In this document: positions 55,009 through 64,000 of the stretch, in pieces
How positions within the stretch are numbered: position 1 is the stretch's first letter
Layout of the letters: the number at the start of each line of letters is the position of its first letter
NCBI GenBank assembly: GCA_012064385.1
Contig: QRDG01000531.1
Coordinates: forward strand, 372,485 to 436,484
Source of the DNA: Puccinellia tenuiflora
Lineage: Eukaryota; Streptophyta; Magnoliopsida; Poales; Poaceae
DNA length: 64,000 bases
Direction of reading: 5' to 3'
Notes under the pieces: model-generated
Told to the model about the DNA's origin: nothing
What the model saw: only the letters and a program-made list of their open reading frames with translations
Databases searched by the model: none
Program-made: the position numbers and the translations under genes

Positions 55009-56627
55009 CGGACACAGCCCAAGCCTTGGAGAGATGCATCGCAATAGACGACAAAGTCCTTGTCTGTGTCGGGAAGGACAAGCACCGGAGTGGTAGTGAG
55101 CTTGACCTTGAGGGTTTGGAAACTCTCTTCAGCCTTGTCTGACCACACAAATTGTTTGCCTTTCTTGAGTAGTTCAGTCAGCGCCTTGGCTATCTTGGAG
55201 AAGCCCTCTATGAATCGACGGTAATAACCCGCCAATCCAAGGAAGCTTCGGATATCTTTGACGGATTTGGGAGTTGGCCAATCCAGGATTGCCTGAATCT
55301 TGTCTGGTATCACTGCTACTCCGGCAGCTGACACCACATGACCGAGAAAGATGAGCTCCTTCAGCCAAAACTCACATTTAGAGAACTTGGCATATAGACG
55401 GTGGTCTCGAAGCTTGGTCAAAACAAGTCGGAGATGCTCAGCATGTTCGTCTTCGGTCTTGGAGTACACAAGGATGTCATCGATGTAAATGATGATGAAC
55501 TTGTCGAGGTACTCGTGGAAGATGGAGTTCATTAGCCTCATGAATGTAGCCGGAACATTAGTGAGGCCGAAAGACATGACGGTGTACTCATATAACCCAT
55601 AGCGGGTAGTGAAGGCCGTCTTCGGAATATCCTCCTTTCGGATTTTTATTTGATGGTAGCCTGACCTCAAATCCATCTTGGAGAACACCGTGGCACCAGC
55701 CAGTTGATCGAACAAGTCAGTTATTCGAGGAATTGGATACTTGTTCTTGATGGTCACCGCATTAAGGGGGCGGTAGTCAACGACCAGTCGAGGAACATTT
55801 GTATCCCTCTTCTTGACAAAGATGACCAGGCAGCCCCAAGGTGAGCTACTCGGCCGGATGAATTCTTTTTCCAACAGCTCATCCAATTGCTTCTTCAATT
55901 CAGCTAGCTCTTCCGTTGGCATGCGGTAGGGCGTCTTGGAAACTGGGGCGGTTCCCGGAACCAACTCAATCACAAACTCCACGCTGCGATCAGGTGGCAT
56001 GCCGGGCAATTCCTCCGGAAAAACATCGGGGAAATCACACACCACAGCGACTTCAGACATATCAGGCGGGGTGATTCCTTCTAGAAAATATAAACTGATC
56101 TCCGGCGAAAGAGGAGTGGCCGCGGAAGGAGTTGCAGAAGTTGGGGACCAGTAACGTACTTCACCATACCTTGGGTGGAACACTGTGACAGTCTTGGCAG
56201 CACAATCCAGGTTGGCCTGATATTTTACTAGCCAATCCATGCCCAGAATAACATCGATACCCTCTGACCTCAGGGCTATCAATGAGAACGGAAAAGGGAC
56301 TGACCCTACAGCTATTTGAACATCGGGAGATATCCAATTGGTACGCCAACTAGAGCCTGGTGTCTTGACCACTAACGGGGAATCCATCATTGCAAACGGT
56401 ATTTGATGGTTGTGTGCATATGATATGGATATGAACGAATACGAAGCTCCAGAATCAAATAATACTGAAGCTGGATATGTATTGATTTGAAGCGTACCCA
56501 TAAGGACTACGGGGTCTTCCTCAACGCCTTCAGCCGAGACGTGGTTCAGGCGGCCACGGCTCACGGTGGTAGCCTTGGCGGCTGGGGTAGAGGGTGCTGG
56601 TGCAGGTGCTGAGGGAGCCGGTGCCTT
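55009..56627 (-). pseudogene. Element D protease and reverse transcriptase (truncated pol)
   Basis: It is open without a stop from 56625 to the breakpoint. Counting from Met at 56564, protease D-S-G-A is at residues 37-40, and DVILGMDWL near 104-112 is the second protease motif. RT starts near 200 (PYRMPTEELAELKKQLDELL) with KMDLRSGYHQIKI (catalytic D298) and YIDD at 360-363. The tether and the RNase H start (YCDASLQGLGCV) follow, and then the frame runs into inverted CRM LTR sequence. The residues from RSGVPKSG onward are a fusion tail, not pol. In this lineage pol continues for roughly 700 more residues. Confidence 0.9.
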
Positions 56628-57572
56628 CTAGGGACAGTCCCTGGAGTAGTGCCCCGGCTGGCCACAAGCGAAGCAAGTGAGCCCCGGTGGTGCAGGTAGT
56701 CGAGGCCGAAAACCGCCTCCAGCCGCACCCAAGGTCGAGGTAGCTGGGCGAGGCGGAGGTGGCAAGTGCCCGGTGGGCTTCACCGCGAAGGGCGCCTTTG
56801 GCACAGCACTGAAAGGCACGAAGACCTTGCGCTTCTTGCCCTCAGATGAGGAGGAGCTCTGGTGGTCGGTGGAAACTGGCCTCTTAGAAGCCTCTAGCTC
56901 CTTCCTGCCTTGCTCCATGGTGAGAGCCTGGTTGTAGAGCTCTTGGTAGGAGGTGAACTTGAAGGGTAGGAGCTCGTATCGGAGACGAGGGGCGAGCCCC
57001 TTGCGGAAGAGGTATTGCTTGTCCTCATCATTCGTCACGTCCCGAGGGGCGTAACGGGAGAGGTGGTTGAACTCCCGTCCATAGGACTGGACGTCCATGC
57101 GTCCCTGGGTTAAGTCCAGGAACTCCCGCCTCTTGAGCTCGAGAATAGGCTTGGGGATGCACGCCGCACGGAAAGCGGCGCGGAATTCCTCCCAAGTGAC
57201 AACATGGCCCGCGGCAACCATTGCCATGTGGCTCTCCCACCAGGAACCGGCGGCTCCTTCCAGAAGGTAGGTGGCGAAGTTGACGTGTTCCGCCGCAGGA
57301 ACGTGGAGAGCGGCAAAATTGCGCTCGATCGCCCGAAGCCAATCATCCGCATCAAGCGGCTCCTTAGCTTCAGAAAAGGTGGGAGGTTGGGACCGCAAGA
57401 ACTGGTTGAGGGTGGTGCAGTCCGTGTTCCTCCTGGCCCCTTGCTGGACCAGCTGCTCGAGCAACAGCTCATTGCGCAGACGGTTTTGTTCGATAGCCAT
57501 CATAACCTCCGCCATTGAGGGTGGCGGCGGTGGATCGGGGTTGCTATGTTCCCCACGACGGGTAGGAGCCAT
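56628..57572 (-). CDS. Element D gag
   Basis: Gag of a Tekay-type chromovirus, 314 codons from ATG 57572. An upstream in-frame Met at 57608 is less likely because MAPTRRG is the usual start. The retrotransposon Gag core includes WLRAIERNFAALHVP, GSWWESHMAM and RREFLDLTQGRMDVQSYGRE. A proline-rich linker and one CCHC knuckle (CFACGQPGHYSRDC) close the protein. A TAG at 56628-56630 separates it from pol in the same frame. That stop is either a Gln-codon mutation or a readthrough site. The frame is otherwise intact. Confidence 0.88.
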   Translation of the reverse strand: MAPTRRGEHSNPDPPPPPSMAEVMMAIEQNRLRNELLLEQLVQQGARRNTDCTTLNQFLRSQPPTFSEAKEPLDADDWLRAIERNFAALHVPAAEHVNFATYLLEGAAGSWWESHMAMVAAGHVVTWEEFRAAFRAACIPKPILELKRREFLDLTQGRMDVQSYGREFNHLSRYAPRDVTNDEDKQYLFRKGLAPRLRYELLPFKFTSYQELYNQALTMEQGRKELEASKRPVSTDHQSSSSSEGKKRKVFVPFSAVPKAPFAVKPTGHLPPPPRPATSTLGAAGGGFRPRLPAPPGLTCFACGQPGHYSRDCP

Positions 57573-57967
57573 TCTGAAGAATTGGAACAACGACAAGTTA
57601 GTAACCAATTATGACAGATAAGATAGATCATTGGTTGCTTCCAGATATAGATGTTTAAGAAGCAATAAACACCAAAGACAGATTTAGGCCACCACGGTGA
57701 CATCACGTCATCGCGGCGGTAACAACCGGATACAAGGTCTCGAGACATAACTGGACGGTAAGAACCCAAACCCCGAGAACCTAGACATCGACACCAAGCA
57801 CAAAACAAGTAGAGATAAGAATCAGAGTAGAGCGAGTTGGATGAGAAGCAAAAAGAATCCTAAGAAGGTTTTCACAACTCATTTTTAGGTTGAGAATAAT
57901 TTTCACTAGACTCGACATCGACCAAAAGAAAGGGTTTCCTACAGGCAGTCCTGCTCTGATACCAACT
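57573..57967 (-). promoter_or_regulatory. Element D leader and primer-binding site
   Basis: The PBS is the complement of 57951-57964 (TGGTATCAGAGCAG), initiator-tRNA(Met) type. The stretch 57776-57950 closely resembles the leaders of elements A and B (TTGAAAAC-CTTCTTAGGATTC type), which ties the three together. Confidence 0.85.
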
Positions 57968-60900
57968 TGTAGCGCCCCGACCCTGGAATTATACAGAGAG
58001 GCTATGTAATTGGCACAACCATCAAGGTATAACACAGAGATCGAGACTGGTGGAACAAACTGGCACATTGCATGACTCTACGACACAAAACATATAGCAA
58101 CTCTTATAATGAGAAGAATACAAATATTACACATCAAAAGGTCACAGACCATCAATTCAACAAGCGGAAGCGGGTAGCGTTGTCTAACAACAAGAAGCAA
58201 ATATATGGCCTAAGAGGCCTACAATAAACATCACCCAAGCCAGCTTGTTCCACGGCCCCAAGCTGCCACCTGGGAACCCCAGACTAGTAGTCGACGTCAA
58301 CGAAGAACCCACCTAGCTGCTCGGTGTCGTCCTCCTCTGAAATACAAAATCATAGAGGCAGCAAAGAGAGACTGAGTACGACATACTCGCAAGTTTAGTA
58401 GGGCGATATAGGCCCAATGACTGACGGAGGCTCTAAAGCTGTTTATGTAGTTCTTTTGCATAAAGCTAGTTTTAGATAAACTGAAACATAAATGACACAT
58501 GGCATTCGTCTACTCAGAATACTTTTCAAAAGGGGTAAGAGAGTTACATTTGTCATCATTGGTTCTCATCGAACCCTTTTGTAACCAACCACTCTCATCT
58601 CCACCAAGGCACCCCCTCGAATCACCCTCTAGGAAATGTACCTTTGTCACACGTTGATTATGCAACCTTTAGCTGCCATATCAATTAGGTTAATATTCTC
58701 TATGATCTTATCGTCTATTCCCAAGTTGTCCATAACCGCGGACACGGCTTTTCGAAAAGATTAACCCTGTAGGGGTGTACTATTTTACCCATTGGTACCG
58801 TCCGGCTCACCTAGTTGGCCCTCTTCCGGGGAAGGCCGGCGAGCGGGCGCGGTTAGACCTTTACAATGCATGAGGCTTACTCAAGGACCATCTGTGGCGG
58901 AAGGACAGTTTTAGCGCTCCCAGCGCCCTGCCCCACCGTCACATCCTAAACACCACCATCCTCATCAATTCTTTTTCCGCTCACACACACGGCAAATGGA
59001 AAACTCGAACTAGAGGACCCTTGACAAGCCCCTCACAAATTATTCGGTCAGTAAGGCGCCCATACACCCACCAATGGCAGCACGCTAGTCTTGGTTCAAG
59101 AGGTAAAGAACTCGCACCTAGGGGCTAGAGTGAGGCAAAACACCATCCCCGATGGCAGCTCACCCAAGCCGTCTTAACCACCATGCCCAAATCATTCCAT
59201 CAACATCAATTAAATATGGAATTTAATAACGGGCATAACTAGTATCTACTTAAGCATGGCTAAGCATAGCTAGCATATGAATACAACGATTCTATCTTTA
59301 TCTCGGCCAACACTTCAACCCTAGGTTTCATAGGTAGGGATACATGTGATTGGCTCGGGGAAGAACATGCATTCATAGGATATTCTACTATTTACCAAAA
59401 GAGACATTTGAACCGCATGCAATATTATGGTGGATAAAATAAGTTTATAAAAACATGGGATGCTAGATGCCAAGAAGGTTAGGTTATCTCTTGCCTTGCT
59501 GCCCGGTCGTGAAGTACTGCTCGTCGGGGTAAGTAGAGTGACCCTCGACTCCGGAATCTATCGATACCCAAAAGAATTACAAAGCACACATAAATCACAA
59601 GAACACAAGGTGCAATGCTCAATCACATGATGACATGTCAAATTGATGCAAGGATATTATTATATAAATTAACGGCACAATTAAATGGGGAGCCAAATAA
59701 TTAATGAAATTATTTGGGATCAACCCCATATTTATAGTGACCACAAACTTATAAATTATCAAATTATTATAGAAGTGGCTCAAATATGCATGAACATGAC
59801 ATGAATGGATAGGATTTGTCATTCCGATCATTTTGGTACCTTATTCATAATTTTCGGAGCACCGATGAATAAATAGCGAATTAAATTAACTATTTGAATT
59901 TAAGCCTTTTCTCAAGTTATGAAGAACATCAATTAAGTTTTTGTGATCATGATGTGACATTAGCATAGTTGGATAGACTTTGAATTGCTGATCAGATTGA
60001 TATATCATTCTCAAGATTTGACTTAACGTTTAACAAGTTATTAAACATTCAAATTTAACACAGTTTTCCGGAACTTCCGGTAAGTGGGCCGGTAGTACCG
60101 GTGTAGCGGTACTTCCGGTCCTACTTCGGCTTATGGTTCGAACATCCAGTACCGAAAAAGGAAGAATAGCCGGTACTTCCGGTGTAGAGTCCGGTAGTTC
60201 CGGTTTACCGGTACTGCCGGTGCTACTTCCGCTTAACAACAGAAAAGTCCAGTACCGAAGAAGAAAACTTCCGGCTCTACTTCCGGTTCTACTTCCGCTT
60301 AACAACTGAAAGATCCGGTACCGAAATTGATAACCGGTACTATCGCTGCTACTTCCGGCCAACGGAAGTGAGCATGGCCGCGACGGGGGCGCGCGGTGAC
60401 CACGCGCACGTCGTGCACGCACGCGGCCACGGGGTGGCTCCTAGGGTGCGGAACTAGCTGTATTACACGCGCGGGACGACGGCGAGCTGAGGGGTAGCGG
60501 CGCCGCCACATATTGGTCGTCGGAGCGATGGCACGACGGCGGCCGGCGGCGGTGCGAGCCACGCTACGGCGGCTCAGTACTAGAGAGGGAGAGGAGGAGA
60601 GCGAGCGGGCTCAGGAGGATCGTGGGCTCACCCTGAGCGTGAGTAGCTGCCCGACGGTGTCGGAGGTGGTCGAGGACGGCGTTAATCGGCCCGAGGAGCA
60701 ACGGCCGGAGGCGGAGGGGAACGAGCGGCATCGGCGGCTGAGGGATCCCCGGCCCGATTCCTTCGGTGGGAAGGGAGAGGACGACGAGGCGGAGCCAACG
60801 GTGGTCTTCACTCGCGCTGGGGTGGCCGGAGCTGGCGGCGGCGTGCTCGGCAGCCACGGCGGCGGCGACGAGCGGGAGCTCGATCTAGGGTTAGGGTTTC

Positions 60901-61555
60901 GGGGGCACGCGTGGGGAACGGTTAGGGGGAGAGTGAGAGAGCAGGTGCGGCCTTGGGGTTCCACTTAACCCTAGGGGCTCTGCTGCGCGTGGGGAGCAGG
61001 TGAGGGCGGCCATGGCGACAGTGCGCGCCACTGTCGCCACACAGGACGACGGCGCGCCGGAACTTCCGGTCACCGGACTGGTAGTTCCGGTGATTAAAAC
61101 AAAACAGAAAATGGCTTTTCTATTTGGGCAACAAAACAACCCCAGAAAAATATACAAAATTTTTGGGAACCTCTCCACCAGACAAACAAGTCACCAAACA
61201 AATTATTTGGACTTTTGAGCAAGGTGGCAAAGCTCACAATAACCAAAGCTATGAACCACAGTGTAAGGCCTAAAGAAAAGGAAAACACATTGGAGACCAA
61301 CCATTTGGTTCTTATGCATTGAGGTGAGCTTGGGGAACTTGTTGAACCATATGGTCACCTGTCATGTTAAGGGTTACTCCATAGTTTGCAATTCAAGAAG
61401 TAAAGGTTTTGGGAAGTTTGGCTTCCCTCTTTTCATTGTTTCCCAAAAGGTCACTTGTTAACATTAGCAACTTAAAGGCATGCCATGATGCAAACAAGAA
61501 TGCAAAAAGTGGAAAAATTCTTCGTATTTTTCATTACCAAGTTAGGGCTGTTACA
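57968..61555 (-). repeat. Element D 5' LTR
   Basis: This 3,588-bp LTR runs on the plus strand from TGTAGCGCCCC to GGGCTGTTACA. It carries the TTTTCGAAAA block (58722-58782), a CCGGTACTTCCGG palindrome cluster (60061-60365), an exon-like block (about 60630-60960, donor-like GGTGAG on the minus strand near 60628-60633) and a perfect 10-bp-stem hairpin at 61014-61038. No right-hand target copy can be verified; the next five bases are AAGAG. Confidence 0.85.
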
Positions 61556-62201
61556 AAGAGGTACCCCAGTTAACCCTCTTAATGACGCTATTATACAATG
61601 CTTTTACTTGAACTTGCTTTGTTTCCCAAGTTGAGTAACACCATGGTGTAGGTACTCATATTCGAGGGGCATGAAACTTTCAACCATTGCTTTGTCAAGG
61701 ACACTACTCATAATTGCTTTCACTTTAAACTTAATCATTAAACATGCTATAACAAGGGGTAATGAGAGCTTGACACCAATACCACATTGCAAACATTAAC
61801 TTAAGTAGAAGTATTTGGAAGTTAGATGAGACTTGTTCATGTTTTTACCTCTACTCATTTATATATCTTTCCAAATTGTCCACCTTTTATATTCAGTTTT
61901 ATAAGAGTACTCTATGACCATTACAGGATGTTTTTACTTTTCATTATGCATACATTTGGTCCATAGTACTTTCTTCTATGTTACACTTTGTGAATTATCA
62001 TTGAACATCCTTGCATTGAATATTTGATATCACTTTATAATCCATCTTGCATATTGCTATTCCTTTAAAGAATGAATCATTTTACTCTATGTAGCAATAA
62101 TAATCATCTTTTATATCCTTTGAAAATAATTAAATGCAAAGTCCATTTTAGTTTTATCACCTTCATACTCGAGGACGAGTATAGGTTAACCTTAGGGATG
62201 T
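61556..62201 (+). other. 3' internal region of a gypsy-like element (E)
   Basis: AT-rich non-coding DNA ends in CTCGAGGACGAGTATAGG and CTTAGGGATGT just before an LTR start. This arrangement matches the end of the Gyp1 interior (CTCGAGGACGAGCAGG, GGGGATGC). No protein motifs were found. Element D may have inserted in or beside it. Confidence 0.55.
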
Positions 62202-63952
62202 TGATGCATGTAAAATGCATACATGAACTTTGCATTGAATTGCTTATATTTCAATCATATTTGCATCATATAAGGGTTATATCATTGTTTTATAATGATT
62301 TTGGGAAGATTTCACAGTTTTCCTATTTTTCTGGAATTAACCCTGTACTGGCAGAAAACCCTATTTTCTATATTTTGTTGTTTCAGGGACCCAAACGACG
62401 TCTAAATGACTTGAAAATTTACGAGCATCAGTTTTTGGAAGGAACAAAGCGTAGGGGCGAAGGAAGCGAAAAAATGGAAGCCCGAAGGCCAAAAGAGGGA
62501 GAACCACGCGTCCAGATTCCTTGGCCGCGTGGGGCCCACCAACTTGGCCCTCATGGCTCCGTTGCCGTCGATCTTTCTTCCAGAAGTTTCGTCTTGACCT
62601 AAAACCTACTATAAAAATAGTCCCCCGACGTTTTCCAGAGGGGACCACCGTCGAAACACAGAAACACCGAAACAGAGACTTGGAGCTGCAGATTGGAGGG
62701 GGAAAACTCCGGCGGGGCGTTGCCGATGTGGTCTCCATCTCTCCCAACGTCATCTCCACTGTCTCCATGATGAAGAGGGAGTATTCCACCCCTGGACTAT
62801 GGGTTTGTGGAAGTAACTTATGTATCTCTCCTCTCTTAGAGCTTCACTAATTAGCACTGTATGAGCTGCTGAACATGATTACGGTCATCTATGTAATTCC
62901 TTTGTGGTGGATCTCTTTATGAGTTAATATATGTTTGAGATTGCAATTGTTTTGTTTTAGTTATGAAAGTAGATGCATATTATGTACCCCGTTCTTGTTT
63001 ACTTGTTTTGATCAAGCATTGTTATGAGAGCTTGTGTGGGGGAACGTGTGCATTAGTTGGAGTAATGAGGGGGTGGATAGTGCGGTGAAAGTGAGAGAAG
63101 TTCCGTGATCCACTTGGGTATTTTTACCTTACTTTGTTGCCTCACTAGGGATAAAGAAAAATACCATGCTACCGGAGGTGTGGGTGTGACCATTGCCACT
63201 TCTCCATGACTAGATCTAGCATGTTCTTATTTTAACTTCATGTCATAAGACTTAAAGCTATGCTCTGATTTATTTTAATTACTGAGGTGCTAAGATTTAA
63301 TTCACATCTTGGTGGAGTGTAAGAGAGATTAATAAACAAAAAATCTCTCTGTTAGGACGTGATGCCCATATAATTAGTAACTTGTCATGAAACCTTTTTG
63401 TTGCGATCTCATATGTTAATTCTAGTATTCCATTGTCTACCTCTTTATTAAAGAGGGAGTGCATTTGTGAAACCATGAACCCCGGTCCATTTTTAATCAT
63501 AAGAAACACCTTTCCAACAACTTTTATCCATTCACCATTTTTTGCCATTTAAAAATCCGAAAATACAAAAATACTTTTATATCTTGCATTCACAATACAA
63601 AACCCAAAAATATCATCCATTATTGTTCCCACCATCCTTGCATATTTATTTATCATCATTGCATATTTATTTCTTGTTTTGCATTTGTTTTATTTTGATA
63701 TCATTCTGACACCTTGTGCTTGACAACCACTTGGTGAGGTTGAAGGCACAAAATAATTTACTTTGTTTGTAGGATTTCAAGAGAAGGATAAGAAGATAAA
63801 TCTTTCACTACTGATTCCCCGAGAGTTCGATATTAAACCCTCGAGTCACCCCTCGTGGGGAAAACTGTCTTTCCTATACTATACACTCTGCACTTGGAGT
63901 GTCAACCTAACACATATTCTTTTGACGCAGGTAACTACGTCAAGGGCCATCA
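62202..63952 (+). repeat. Probable 3' LTR of element E
   Basis: It begins TGATGCATGTAAAATGC directly after a polypurine-like tract. The right end is proposed at GGCCATCA by analogy with the Gyp1 LTR end (CTGCACTTGGAG followed by about 50 bp to CATCA). The partner LTR is not in the window, so the end and the length (about 1.75 kb) are tentative. The 48 bp after it may be flanking DNA. Confidence 0.5.
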
Positions 63953-64000
63953 CCTGCCCATACCCTACCCATTGCCATCCTTAAAAGGGGAGTGAATAGG

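Larger units (their letters stand above)
55009..61555 (-). mobile_element. Element D: Tekay/Del-type gypsy element, 3' half deleted
   Basis: On the minus strand the order is 5' LTR (61555-57968), PBS TGGTATCAGAGCAG (complement of 57951-57964), leader, gag (57572-56628), protease and RT (56627 to about 55020). It then breaks at the start of RNase H, where CRM LTR sequence begins. RNase H, integrase, chromodomain and the 3' LTR are gone. It shares PBS type and LTR architecture with A and B, but its coding sequence is far better preserved. Confidence 0.88.

Noticed and set aside
63913..63935. Possible degenerate primer-binding site (TTTTGACGCAGG) after an LTR
   Set aside because: The resemblance to TTTTGGCGCCG is weak, and an upstream polypurine-like tract indicates that this is a 3' LTR.
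1..64000. tRNA, rRNA or microRNA genes
   Set aside because: No cloverleaf or rRNA sequence was seen apart from the tRNA-like head of the SINE. Hairpins present belong to LTR repeats.

Overview
The window is plant nuclear DNA of Triticeae type (wheat, Aegilops, barley or rye). It holds one recognisable host gene fragment at the left edge. From about position 1.8 kb to the right end it is essentially all nested transposable elements. The assignment rests on a CHORD-domain gene closely resembling cereal RAR1, an Au-like SINE, and several grass LTR-retrotransposon lineages recognised from their protein motifs, primer-binding sites, LTR ends and target-site duplications (TSDs). Family names come from memory of motifs; no database search was run.

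Layout. 269-1726 (minus): the first two coding exons of RAR1, running off the left edge. 1831-2112 (minus): a tRNA-derived SINE about 105 bp upstream of the RAR1 start codon. 2129-3574 and 15139-19372 (plus): a decayed L1-type LINE split in ORF1 by a non-coding LTR element (Gyp1, 3575-15133, TSD TGAAG), which itself carries a TAT-like gypsy element (Gyp2, 5684-11028, TSD ATGTT). 19373-55008 (plus): a CRM-type (centromeric-retrotransposon clade) gypsy element that broke the LINE in its RNase H domain. Its 5' LTR holds a 3.5-kb solo LTR (20134-23645). Its pol is split by a Tekay/Del-type element B (27174-51865, TSD GAGAC/GAGAT).

Element B in turn carries element C (30223-33840, TSD ACGGT) in its 5' LTR. 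It also carries a same-family element A in opposite orientation (37185-47704, TSD ATGGT) in its internal region. The CRM 3' LTR is cut at 55008 and joined directly to a truncated Tekay element D (55009-61555, minus), which keeps a long gag-PR-RT reading frame. The last 2.4 kb is the 3' end of another gypsy-like element.

How it fits together. The order of insertion can be read as LINE, then Gyp1 and CRM; Gyp2 in Gyp1; the solo LTR and B in CRM; and C and A in B. A and B carry the same frame-broken gag-pol relic, so they were probably moved by proteins of an autonomous relative of the D type. Most in-frame stops in the CRM gag-pol look like single C-to-T changes, as expected for methylated, silenced copies.

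The less ordinary signals are: an apparently spliced antisense gene inside Gyp2; a Tyr/Asp-rich accessory reading frame with a hydrophobic tail in Gyp1; a block around a TTTTCGAAAA palindrome conserved in all six Tekay-type LTRs; exon-like GC-rich blocks ending in a splice-donor motif in the same LTRs; and a large inverted repeat formed by A and B.
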